Positions 1 through 10,992 of a stretch of 64,000 nucleotides of DNA are shown one piece after another. The stretch comes from Polytrichum commune (taxonomy: Eukaryota; Streptophyta; Polytrichopsida; Polytrichales; Polytrichaceae). A program made the translations under genes and the position numbers. Numbering within the stretch: the first letter of the stretch is position 1; each line of letters begins with the position of its first letter. The notes under the pieces are model-generated. The model saw only the letters and a program-made list of their open reading frames with translations, was not told the DNA's origin and did no database searches. The DNA lies in assembly GCA_950295325.1 (NCBI GenBank), contig OX485803.1:73919554-73983553 (forward strand), in the 5' to 3' direction.

Positions 1-94
1 ATTGTCTACAAATGCAAATTGCCCAATGACATCCCAAATTCAACATGTAATCCTTTGCTTTAGTCTTGACAAAACCAAAATTCACAAAAACTTG

Positions 95-480
95 TGCTTC
101 AAGTCATGTATCAAAATCTAAATATCATCATACATTTGACCTCTTATATCTTCCAAAAAATAAAATCCCACAAAATTAAAGCACTTGAGCTTCAAATCAT
201 GCATCAAAATCGCAACATTAGCATACATTTGACATCCTACACCTTCATTAAACCCAACTCCAAAACATTTCATGGGGGCTTCAAGTCGTGCAGTAGAATC
301 TTAGCATCACCATACATTTGACCTCCTACACTTTCAAAATAAGTAGAAACTAAGCACTTGGGCTTCAAAATATGCATAAAATTCAACATCAACATACATT
401 TGACCTCCTACACCTTCAAAAAACCAAACCTCATAATTGAAATACTTGAGCTTCAAATCATTTATCCAAAAATTCAACAT
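95..480. repeat. Degenerate tandem repeat array, unit about 80-95 bp
   Basis: The phrase CATACATTTGACCTCC recurs near 130, 225, 313 and 395, each followed by a CTACACCTTCAAAAAA-like stretch and ACTTGAGCTTCAAATCATG. Spacings of about 94, 89 and 82 bp show unequal units with indels. Two more units of the same family lie near 980 and 1062. Short ORFs that run through the array are the repeat read in frame, not genes. Confidence 0.8.
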
Positions 481-1620
481 TTATATTTAACGGAGCTCGA
501 GGAGGTGGTGCTAGTGGGAGTTTATAGAAGATGGACACATATCCAACTAGCTTTCCATAGTAAAAGGGCCACATGCCAAAAATTCTTCCCCAAATCAAAC
601 ATGTGACAAAAGAAAGAGAAAACAATTGTGGAAAAGTGGGGAACTACAAGTGCAAAAGGTGTGGATGGTGGGGGAAACTAAGGGGGAGTTGGAGGGCATG
701 GAGCTAAGATGGCAACATGGCATGGGCAATAGGACAAAGCAAATCAATTGAATTTAAAAACAAAGAAAATTTTATTTTTAAAGTGTTTGATGAGGGCATG
801 GTGGCGGGTCATGAGGGGCTTATGAGCATGAGCATGAGCATGGCCATACATGCATATGGCGGGTATGCACGGGCATGAGTATATGAGTGCATGGGTGTAT
901 GGGGTTGAGTTCATCCGGGATATTAATTCATATGCACAAGTGCAATATGCCGGACCAATACATGTCCAAATTAGCTAGAGTACATTTGACCTCCTACACC
1001 TTCAAAAAAACCAAAGCCCACAAAAATAAAACATTCTCATCTATCAAAAAACTCAACATTGACATGCATTTGACCTCCAAAACAAAACCCAAAGAACCAA
1101 ACACACCCAAACAAAAAGTTAAGTGAAGAGAACAAAACCTTCAAGATGGCCACCGAGAGTCCACGACTATCAACAAGAAGAACACAAACATCACGACCAA
1201 GGCCACCGACAGTTGTACTTCTATATACAAAGTTTTAATTTTTTGAAATTATTGTCAATGCTAATTTTTAATTCTAAGTACAAGCCAATTCCCCTCAATT
1301 CACATAGAAAGTGTATAGTTGAACCCTTAAATGCTCAAGCAAACCGAAATGTGTTGCCACCTAATATTCTACTGGGCATTGCGACCCACTAGGTGGCAAT
1401 CTACGTGGATGGAAAGGTATTTACTAGTGTAAGGTGGTGCCCACTATCATGTGGGCCAAAACAACATATACAACCCGCATACTCCAAGCATGTAGGATTA
1501 TTTGTTAGGGTGGAATGGGAAGTGGGGTGCATATATATCCACGGGGAGGGCGTCGATAAGATGTGACCCCTCCCCACCCAACCCATGGATGCCACATGCT
1601 ATTGGGTGGACATGCAGTCC
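480..1620. other. Non-coding stretch with repeat remnants
   Basis: No gene is recognised. The interval holds short GAGCATG/GCATGAG runs near 820-900 and two further units of the 80-95 bp array at 975-1090. The rest is AT-rich sequence with no domain-like translation. Confidence 0.6.
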
Positions 1621-1935
1621 ACATATCGACTGCTCATGAGCAAGTGTCTGCTTTGTTGATTGCGTTTGTTGCGATTGACCATGTAGGCGACTACTCTTTT
1701 GCAATCAATTGGGACAAACAATTGCATTTGTGCAGTAAACCTCCCAAGTCGATTGCTTTTACACAATCGATTTTCAAGACGATTGATTCTACGTAGTCAA
1801 CTTCCAAGATGACTGCTCATTAATAGTTGACACACCTGGACAATTGCTTTGAAGCAGTTGTCATTGAAAACTTGAAGGCGATTGTACGGTGGCAATCAAT
1901 TAGTTTAGAAACCTATTGCTTGCCATCGATCGACA
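1620..1935. repeat. Array of about 31-bp hairpin-forming units
   Basis: Successive units of roughly 30-35 bp contain a half-palindrome built on CGATTG/CAATCG. Clear examples are TCGATTG-8 nt-CAATCGA near 1750 and GACAATTGCTT-AAGCAGTTGTC near 1838. Other units (TGCTCATGAGCA near 1630, GATTG and CAATC near 1880) are weaker. Each unit could fold into a small stem. No coding or known family was recognised. Confidence 0.55.
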
Positions 1936-1939
1936 TTTT

Positions 1940-3350
1940 ATCCCAAGGTAATTTTTTTTGCCCCCCTCCCCTTGACGTGATGTTTTTGGTTCTGGGGTCA
2001 CGTGGCCGTCACATGACATGATGTGATGTGACGTGATGAACACTGATGTGAAATTCCTAACCTTGGCATAGAGAAGAGACAAATTTGGGGCTTCATATTT
2101 TGCAAATACTGTAAAGAACCAAACTTGGTCTCAATGGCACATTTGATACCAAATGCTATAGCGAGTGGTGAGAAAGCAAATATCTTGTAATGTTCAAAAT
2201 CAATGCCTTTATTCAATAGCACACCTTAAATATCATAGTCCAACAGTTTAAATATATGTATTTTCTCCTAAGTCATGTGCCAAGGAACATTTGACACATT
2301 GTCCTCAGTGTGAACAATGTTGATGGCATGGACAATTTTTTTGTAGATTTCAGTGGTACCATCGATACAAGTAGGAAAAGCCACATGTATCAAAAGTTTA
2401 GTGTATAAATATATGTTTATTGGTGAAGGCATGCAATTGTGAATACCTTGGTAGTTCAACAATGTATATGGATGGCAACTTTGGAACAAAATGAATCGCA
2501 TTTACAATTTGAGAAGCACATGATTTTGTTTTATGATATGGGTAGCTTAGCTCCAAATTTGTTGGTGACTTTTGAATGTGTGGATGTGGGACCCTCCATA
2601 CTAAATGCAGTAGAGTCTAGAACTCTCAAATCTAAATTTTTTGTTGAAGTTTAGAGGAGAAGAACAATATATAAACTTGCATACTCTAAGCATGCCTACT
2701 CATTGATAGTTACATCAGTGGTTGTAGGTGTTGTGTTTGTAAAAATCACAATTTTCTTGTGTGGAAAAAGTTCCCAACATCTATGTTTATAATATGTATG
2801 TGATACAATGGTATATGTGTATGTACCTAGTGACATAAACGCCCAACATACCACACACATAATAGCAAAAAACCCAGTTTTGCAATTCAATTTAGGTCAT
2901 ATTGGCAATTGCAATTGTCTAGAATTAGTGCATAAATCCATATTGACTTAAATCTCAGTTAGTCTGAAATCTAAGAAATGAACCAAACCATACTTTGGAA
3001 AAATGTTACTAATTTAAGCTACAATACAAGGAATAGCCGAAGCATTTTAATAAATAATTGATCGACAATAAAGAAGTATTGATAGTGACTAGGGTTGAGA
3101 TTTACACCCTTCGCAAACCCCAAATATATACATGATGCACATTGACGGGTGCGACGGCCATTTGATGGGTGCAAATCTCAACACTGATAGCGATCAATTT
3201 GGCTCAAATTTATCCCCGTGCACTGGCCGGGATGCATGAATAATAAGTTAGAATTCCATGCAAGAGAAAATGCGACCACTGGGAAATACTGGAAAGCATT
3301 TCAACAAGCGCGTTGTGCAGAATCCCCTTCCAGATGGATAAATGGAAACA
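1940..3350. other. No gene seen
   Basis: AT-rich sequence with short chance ORFs on both strands. No domain, RNA gene or clear repeat was recognised. Confidence 0.5.
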
Positions 3351-3357
3351 GTGCACT

Positions 3358-4405
3358 TAAGCCTACCACTGTTACTGCAAGGTTCATGAATTTTTTGTCC
3401 TTTGTTTTCTTGAATCTTATAGGTAGGTTTTGCGCCCATGAGCACAGTCGGTACTCATGGTCAAGCGAGATATATACTATTGTAACTGCTCAGTGCAAAA
3501 CAGAAAGGAAAATCAGAATCAAGAGAGCAAAAACAGAAACAAATGCTCTCACTGTTTCCTGGGGTGACAACTCTTTCTTTGAGAGCAGTTAAGATCACTT
3601 TTAATGGTTCCAATGGATCGATGATTTGTTCTTTCATAAAGACGAGAAACATGCTTGGAAAGAGTGCTCTGTACAGAATCCCTTCCACATGGAGATGGAA
3701 ATGGAAACAGTGACTAGTGAACTGTTTTAGAACTTGGTTTGGAGCTGCTAAACCATTATTAAGAGTCATTCTTTGGAGCTACTTTTGTATATATTACAAG
3801 TTTTTTTAAAGACTAAGAATTCTAAGAAATTTTATGAATTTCTTAGAAGTGGAACTCAACCATCTAAGGGTCTGAATGGTGACCCCTTTTCGTTTGCGTA
3901 GTTCTTGAACTGAGATTGAAGATGTTACTTTTCTATATTTCAAACAAAAATCGCATGTATGGATTCCTCTTAATGCCCTATTTCGAAGCATGTTCCTCCT
4001 CTTCACAAAAGAAAAAAATTATCGATCCATTAGAAGTATAAGAAGTGATTTAGAAGCAGGTGTCGTAAAAGGGAGAGTCGCTACTCCATGAATCATGCCC
4101 CCATCACAACAAGCTTTCAGCCGTGAAATTGCTGGGGATTATGTTAAGAATAGATGCTGGCCCACCACTTTTCACAGTATTACAGCCGGAGATGCCGACG
4201 GATGGTGTCTGAACTGGCCGGTGAGAGCATTATTTCTGTTTTCCCTCCTTGCTTCTGGTTTCCTGTTTGTTTTGTGTGCACTGAGAAGTAATAGTATCTC
4301 GCTTGATAATGAGTACCGACTATGCTCATGGGCGCAAACCCTACCTATAAGATTAAAGAAAACAAAGTACCAAGAATGAACCTTGCAGTTCCAGTGGCAA
4401 GCTTA
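3358..4405. mobile_element. Foldback-like element with long inverted arms
   Basis: The segment 3358-3552 is repeated in inverted orientation at 4222-4405: both contain GCGCCCATGAGCA...GAGTACCGACT-type sequence, CCTACCTATAAGATT and AACCTTGCAGT when read on one strand. A second inner pair (about 3590-3680 against about 3960-4060, sharing AATGGATCGAT and ACATGCTT) continues the symmetry, so most of the roughly 1 kb could fold back. A short direct repeat (CAGAATCCCCTTCCA) lies at about 3320 and 3675. A related segment sits in intron 1 of the haloperoxidase-like gene. There is no transposase, so this is a non-autonomous element or an inverted duplication. Confidence 0.65.
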
Positions 4406-4845
4406 CCGCACATGAACAGGGACATGACAGTCGGAGAGTCAGTGGCAAGAGCATAATCAAAGGAGAATATTATACATATATAATGTCTACCACAGGCAAG
4501 CAGGATGCCCAATAATTTATCTGGAGGCCGGAAGCATAGTGGATTCTGCAATTGTGATACCGTAACAGTTACCGATATGTATGTACTATGTAGGAGTCTC
4601 GCTTTGGAGATGTGCTTTTCTGTAACTTCGGTTGGCATGAAGTGAGTGGAGGGCCTCAGCTAGTAGGATCTCCTGTGAGAGCTATCATGGACAAACCCAT
4701 GCGGATGTTCACGAAAGGGAGCTGATTGTAGTTGACATGCTTTTCCAAGTGCTCATGGGTATTCTCATGAGTTCTCCTGGGACTGTTGCTCAACTTCAAA
4801 GTTAGAGGAACATCACTCTGTTTTGTGCCTCCTCTTCCAGCCTGA

Positions 4846-5268
4846 TGTTGGATATTTCTGGAATTTGCAGCCGTCAGTTTGGTGTGGAATTGTGCCCAAC
4901 CTCTAAGTTACACTTAAGTCTCTAGCACAAAGTTGTTGTACTATCTTTGGTGATATTTTGATGTATTTGGTATGGGATCGACTCAAAAAGATGGTTAGTA
5001 CGAATCTCAAGAGTAGGATCTCATATCAGTTCCCACCCAAAAGCCTTTGATAAGTACGGAGACATACCGACCCTGCTCTGTGGAATGCAATCCTCGTGTT
5101 GCCACTATTAAACTATGCTCCAGCTAATTGACAATCACAGAAACTAGAGGAAGCCAAAATGCTTACAGAGCAAGGCTGAGAGCCACAGACTATAAACTGA
5201 TTAAACTGTGGATGCTACGATGTTTAATGAATGGAAAAGTAACGTGTGATGAACGATCTTCTCCAACA
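4846..5268 (-). repeat. 3' LTR of the copia element
   Basis: On the minus strand the interval begins TGTTGGAGAAG and ends ATATCCAACA, so it has the short inverted termini TGTTGG...CCAACA of copia LTRs. It is directly preceded by the purine-rich GGCGGGAG, the expected polypurine tract. The length of 423 bp is ordinary. The matching 5' LTR was not found in the window, so these ends rest on the terminal motifs and the neighbouring pol gene, not on an LTR pair. Confidence 0.75.
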
Positions 5269-5277
5269 CTCCCGCCT
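5269..5277 (-). other. Polypurine tract of the copia element
   Basis: GGCGGGAG directly abuts the TGTTGG start of the LTR on the minus strand. This is the primer site for plus-strand DNA synthesis in LTR elements. Confidence 0.6.
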
Positions 5278-5312
5278 GATCGGAGACAACCTGTTTTGGA
5301 GGAGGTTCTGGT

Positions 5313-5729
5313 TTGATGGCTGGTGAGCAGCTCTTACGTAACGCAGCTCCAGGTCGGTTGTTGTGGTTGATGATATGGGCAATTCTGATGTGCTTTCACC
5401 GAGTTCTTGAATGGTTGGTGAAGAGTGTAGAGAGACGGGCCTTCAGGACGCTCGATGGAGGGTTGGTGAAGACAGAGCGAGGGCCCCAGTCGCGGTTACC
5501 CTCAATGGAGTCGGGGACAAACTCTACCGTGGTGCCAGAATCCGAGAGACATGAGGAGTTAGGAAAATTCCGGTTGAATCGATACTATGCTGTTCGAGTT
5601 GGAGTGAACCCAGGGATCTATTCCACTTGGGGCGAATGTGAGCCGATGGTAAGAGGATTCAAGGGGGCGGTTCACAAGAGTTTCCGGACGAGGTCAGAGG
5701 CAGAGAGATTTATGCGAAATCAGGGTTAG
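5313..5729 (+). CDS. Antisense ORF with RNase H1 / caulimovirus-VI-type hybrid-binding domain
   Basis: This 138-residue uninterrupted ORF runs opposite to the copia pol gene and lies between the end of pol (stop near 5710-5712, minus) and the 3' LTR. Residues about 91-134 match the RNase H1 N-terminal / Cauli_VI fold (PF01693 type): RYYAVRVGVNPGIYSTW, then GECEPMVRGFKGA and KSFRTRSEAERFM. In the family this small domain binds RNA:DNA hybrids or double-stranded RNA. Residues 15-40 are hydrophobic and aromatic; the rest of the N-terminal half is not recognised. No RNase H catalytic domain follows. It may be an accessory antisense ORF of the retroelement, or a fragment of a host gene or another element inserted there. 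The start is uncertain, since another ATG follows directly. Confidence 0.7.
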   Translation: MMAGEQLLRNAAPGRLLWLMIWAILMCFHRVLEWLVKSVERRAFRTLDGGLVKTERGPQSRLPSMESGTNSTVVPESERHEELGKFRLNRYYAVRVGVNPGIYSTWGECEPMVRGFKGAVHKSFRTRSEAERFMRNQG

Positions 5730-7639
5730 CTTTGATCTGCTCAAGGCTAAGAGTTCCTAGTTTCTCCCTCGCAAGTTCAAATTAATGTTTTCTTCCTTAG
5801 TGGTTTCATGAGCATGTCTGCAGGTTGTTCTTGGGTATTGATATATTCAACCCTAATTTCACCCGCCTCTACTTTCTGTCACGGATGAGTGAAAGGCAGC
5901 TGCTAGTGATCATCAGATCATCCACGTAGAGTATGAGAATTGTCCTGCCTTGGTGGTTGTGTTGAAAGTATACGTTGGGCCAGCCGATGACATGGAAAGG
6001 CCATGTGTGCGAAGAAGGTATCAAGACGTAAGTACCAGGCACGCGGACTCTGCTTGAGCCCGTATGCACACTTTGGATTCTTGGCATGGGCACACGAAGC
6101 CCTCGGATTGTTCAATGGAAACTTCGAAGCCCTCGAGGAATGCGGTCTGGACGTCCATTTGATGGATAAGCCAGTTCTTGTGTGCAGCGATGCCCGTCAC
6201 CACTCTAAATGATTCCCATCGCGCCATTGGCGCAAATGTCTCTTCATAGTCGATCCCGTGGCGTTGTTGGAATCCGTGGGCGATGAGTCGGGCTTTGTAT
6301 CATACTAATTAATTCGGGAATCCAAGCTTCATTTTAAAATCCAGCGTTGTGGTGATGGGTTTTTTACCTTGAGGTCTTCAAAGGACCATGTCTCATCGAG
6401 CATGATGAAGTCATATTCAGCTCGCATGGCATCCCACCAATGTAAGTGTTGAACTGCCTTCCAAAACAAGTGATTCTCGCTTCCTTCCATTAAGTTTGTG
6501 AAAAATTTAGCAGACGCTACAAAGTCCGATATTTGGACATTGAAAGTGTGTTGGCGTTGAGAGCGACGAAGATTGTCTAGTGGTTCAGGCGCGAGCTGAG
6601 AGGGTGGTCGGCGTTGAGACACCAGGAGTTGGGGTGGCGAAGAAAGCATGGGTGAGACCACGGCGCTGGGAAAGTCGGGGCTGCCTGACGGGATTGTGGT
6701 ATGTGCCACGGTTTCCTGGGGTGAAGCCGGGATTGTCAAGACAGGCTCACTGTGCTTACCACACGAGGGTTGGGAGGATGCTTCCAGAAGAACGTGGTTG
6801 TTGATTGAATGGAGCGGCGGAATTTCCAAGGAAGGGCCTTTGTGGAAGGTCTGAGGCTCTGTTGGCTCTGATTCTGCAGGTGCGATAGGCTCGGTTGTCT
6901 GAAGGATACAGACGTTGCCCGAGATGAGTACTTGCTTCTTCGGCAGATTAAAGCAATCGTATTCTTTGACATGCTCGTCATAGCTAAGTAAAATGCACTT
7001 TGGAGTATGAGAGTCTAGCTTGGATCGTTTAGAGCCTGGGATGTGAACATAAAGAGTGCAGCCAAAGATGTGAAAAGTTGATATGTTAGGTTTCTTCCTT
7101 GTGATAAGTTTGTTTGGTGTTGTGATAGGGTAGGCTTTGGTGGATCATAGATTTAGTATGATTGTGGCTACTCGGATCGCCTCCCCCCCGAGATAGTTGG
7201 GCAGATGTTTGCCAAACAGTAGACATCTTGTAATATCTTGCAAAGAGCGAATGTGCCGTTCACCACACCGTTTTGGTGTGGGTTGAGCGGTTGGGTGAGG
7301 TAGCAATAAATACCATGCTCCAAGCCAAAAAGATTGAATACAGTCGACGTATATTTGCCGCCATTGTCTGTTCGGAGTGCCTTGATCCTATGAGTTGTTG
7401 TGTCTCTACTTCAGCTTTGAATACCTTGAAGTAGGCTAGGGATTCGCTCTTGTGCTTCATGAAGTAAGTCCACGAATTTCTTGAATAGTCGTCAATGAAT
7501 TTGATGTAATACGATGTGCCACCTAGGGTTTTCACTCTCAGGGGGCAGTATACATCAGAGTGTATCAGTTGGAGAATATGTGTTGTCTTCTTGAGGGACT
7601 CCTTCGGTATTTCTCACTTGCTCTGTCTTTGCAAAAGCG

Positions 7640-10600
7640 TATTAAATCGAGTCACGTCATTACCAATATCAAATTATATATGTGTTGAATCAACTGATTT
7701 CATTATTATGAAATACCTTGCAGTGTGATGCTATATGCCATGTCACCAAATAAACGCGAGTAACAAAATCCGTCAGCGCATCCACAACTACAAACAGAAC
7801 TGTCTCCAACCGTGAACTTGGCATTCAAGGCCACTTGGATATCGAACATTCTTACTAAGTACATATACTGTACTTGTGTTGTTATATTCTCAATTTGACA
7901 GGCAACTAAAAAATAACCAACTCACTGGGGATATTCCAAGTTATTTTTCAACAATGTACCACCTAAGTCTACTGTGAGTCCTTCTTTACCTGGCACTGAG
8001 GTGATCAAATCTTGAACTTTTACATAAGGTGTTTGTGTGGTTTCGTGAGCTCCCTTCGTCAACTTAGTTGCATTTCATGGGCCCATGGCCTTATCGGGCT
8101 TGCTATATGCATGGAAGTGGGTAGACTATAAACTGCATGCTAGGGGTAGACTATGAACTACATTTAGTTCAACAAGTGCAATTGCCAAAATTTGGACTAC
8201 AAAGTAGAGCTGTAATTTCTTGCAAAGAATGTAAATTTTCAGTGTTGACATTTTGTTGTGTTGTACTCGTCAATCAGAAGCTTATAGCACTATGTGTAGC
8301 CGTATGGTAATCCACACTAATAGAATTAAGGAGTTATACTATTATATCAATAAGTTATGCCAAAGGTGGTCACAAGTTCTCCTTTGAGAAAAGACTAAAA
8401 TTCATCACTTTCAATTGGGTTAGTATGTACATCCCATTAAACATTTAGGTATGATTATTAAGGTATGAAGCTTTGATACTGATTGAGGGGGTGTTTTGCC
8501 ATTAAGGTTTAAAGAACAAGTTAGAAAATCAAGTTCCTAGGGTCCAAAGATTTCAATGCAATGAACAAGTGATGGAAGGAGGTCTTGGAATTAGCCGGAG
8601 CTTGGATATCTTGCAATTAGAGAACGTAAAGACACTTACATGAACATTCATAAAAACATAATTTAGTTTCTAATTAGGACAACTTGATGCTCATGATGTC
8701 AAGGGCAAGCGAATCCCTCTTAGGACACCTCTTGGCATGCCAAAATAATTTTGACCCTCAAATTATGAACCAATACATAATGTTTATCGTTCAAACCTCC
8801 ACACTACCTCCAAACATGTACCAAAAATTCCCAAAATTGGAAGGCATTATATGCAAAACAACCAACCCAGGCATCCAAAAATCATGTCAAGTTAGAGGAT
8901 AACTCCATTGATAGGCCAAAAAGTCACCCTAGATTGACATCTCAGTAGATTGGTACATTTAGAGACCTCAAATCAAAAAGAAAGGAAGATACTAAATATT
9001 TCTTTAAAATTATTTTCTACTACACGATACCATGGAAAAATAGACAGTAATAAGAAATTGGAGCATTATTCAAGGAGATTTTTGGGCATAACCGGTCGAT
9101 ATCCTAGTGTTTCTAAGTCCAACCAATTACATGTTGACATTTTTCGGCATTTCTTCAATAAAGTGGGGAATATTCTATAGATTTTCACAATCTGATTGGT
9201 AATTTTCCTAAAGTTATGAACTTCAACTTGTTATCTCTCAAACTCAACCAGTTCATCTGTAACTAGCAGCGGGTTTCTCCCCATTTATTGGATTGGAGCT
9301 GAAGACATGAATTTTCCTATTTAGAACTTGATATTTAAGCTTTCCTAGTTAGAAAGTTTGCATGCTATTATTTTAGTTACATGGAATGATGCTGCTAAGC
9401 TGCTAGTAACATTTATGATGTTGTTTCCCACTGTATTTGGTTCATTATATGTATTTTGATTTTTGCAACAGGGATGTCTGCAACAACAATTTCTATGGAA
9501 ATAATCTTCAGGCTATTTCAAACGACAATACTTTGCGCTTCTTGTAAGCATTCTCGATCCACTCAAGAGTGTAACAAAAACGGAAGACACAGACCCTTAA
9601 TTTTCTACATAAACTTATCGTAACATCTTGAAGAGGGTGTCACTTCATTGTAGAGATATGAATCACTTGAAATTACGAGGTACCTTGAGGGAGGTTGTAA
9701 AGTAATGAGCATATTTATGAAATAATTTGCATACATATATGATAAAATTTTGAAATATATAAATATATTCCAATATGAATTTTTAACACACTAAAATTGA
9801 ATAACTTGTGAACTTCAAGACACCATTAAAATATGGTGTATTATCATTAAAGTCGGATCTTGATTATTATTTATAAAATATTCAGAGGGCTTGTATTAAG
9901 AGTTCAACTTGGGTCTAGCTTTTTGTTTGGCCCAACTCTCAACACAAGTCCCAAGCCTCACCTCCGAGAAGTGTTGCCATGTAAACATCCATGTCATACT
10001 TGGGACTTAGGACTGGGGACTCCATGTGAAGTGGTAAGTCTCAACTTCCATGCTTTCAGCAGTTGAGATTACAAGAATTGACATCAAGTGACTTGGGACT
10101 TAGGACTTGGGACCCGTGTGAACCGGCCCTCCCTTGATTTCTGTGGGTATCATATGATGGCATGGATAGTGCCCTGCTCACACATCTCTTAATATGAAAT
10201 GTTAGTGGCTTGATTCTAAGAAGTATGGATAAATGGTCTGTTGATTTAACTAGATCCTATTCAATTAAAGGGGGTGTCTATGTGGAACAATTCTTGATTA
10301 GATAGCTACAAGACTTGAATTCTTGATACAATCTCTAGGAAGACAAGACTGGACCATTGCAACTTCTCTCTCTCTATGTATGTATACACACACATCATAC
10401 ATAATTCTTTTTGAAGATGTGCTCTAGAAAATTAAAAACTAAAACTTGAAGTCATCTAAGAAAATTTACAAAAATTTATGAGGGGTTAATATTGTCTTGC
10501 ACATGCTTGACATAAAAAAAAGTAACTCCAGAACAATTGTGCTTCCTAAAAATGGGTTAACTCAACTCCAAACTTATCAAGTTCTTTTCGACAGTGACCC

Positions 10601-10985
10601 TAGCAAGTGCTAAAGATAATTTCACCCCAGGCTTGATGTACGACAACCTCCCATTCACAAATCCATGTTGATCACATTATACAAGAATTCAAATCTCGAA
10701 TGCGAAGTCGTGCAAATTCATGATCGGAGCAATGATCGGGGAGAACCGACAGTTAGTTACAGATGAACCGGTTGAGTTTGAGAAATAATTGGTTGAAGTT
10801 CAAGACTTCAGGAGAATTACCGATCACTTCAGAGGAATTGATGGACTATACCTCAAATTAATATAGAAGAACCGAAGGCTGTCAACATGTAACCGGTTGG
10901 ACTTGCAAACACTAGGATCGCAACCGATTATGCCCAAAAAGCTTCCCGATCACTGGATCGGAGTAGGCTGCAAGGTTACATAGTA
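7640..10985. other. Gene-free interval
   Basis: No gene is recognised in about 3.3 kb. The only structure noted is a direct repeat of CTTGGGACTTAGGACT at about 9999 and 10091; the second copy runs into GTGTGAACCGGCCCT, which resembles the ends of the MITE/hAT family found further on. A short CT/AC-rich stretch lies near 10365-10395. Confidence 0.5.
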
Positions 10986-10992
10986 CATCAAA

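Larger units (their letters stand above)
4846..7625 (-). mobile_element. Ty1/copia retrotransposon, 5'-truncated and decayed
   Basis: Read on the minus strand, from high to low coordinates, the order is integrase core (7260-7600, with SYYIKFIDDYSRNSW), a variable linker (6330-7150), reverse transcriptase (5870-6227, with GLKQSPRAWY and the catalytic ILYVDDLMI), the RNase H end (about 5780-5880, with VEYINTQEQPADMLMKPL), a polypurine tract and a 3' LTR. This order, integrase before reverse transcriptase, is typical of Pseudoviridae-type (copia) elements. Stop codons and frameshifts break every domain; one frameshift lies just after KPLRKKTL. Gag, protease and the 5' LTR are absent, and homology ends near 7625 inside the pre-integrase/integrase junction. 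The element is therefore non-functional. Confidence 0.9.

Noticed and set aside
1620-1935. CRISPR-like array
   Set aside because: Units are degenerate, lack spacers of constant length and lie in a plant nuclear genome.
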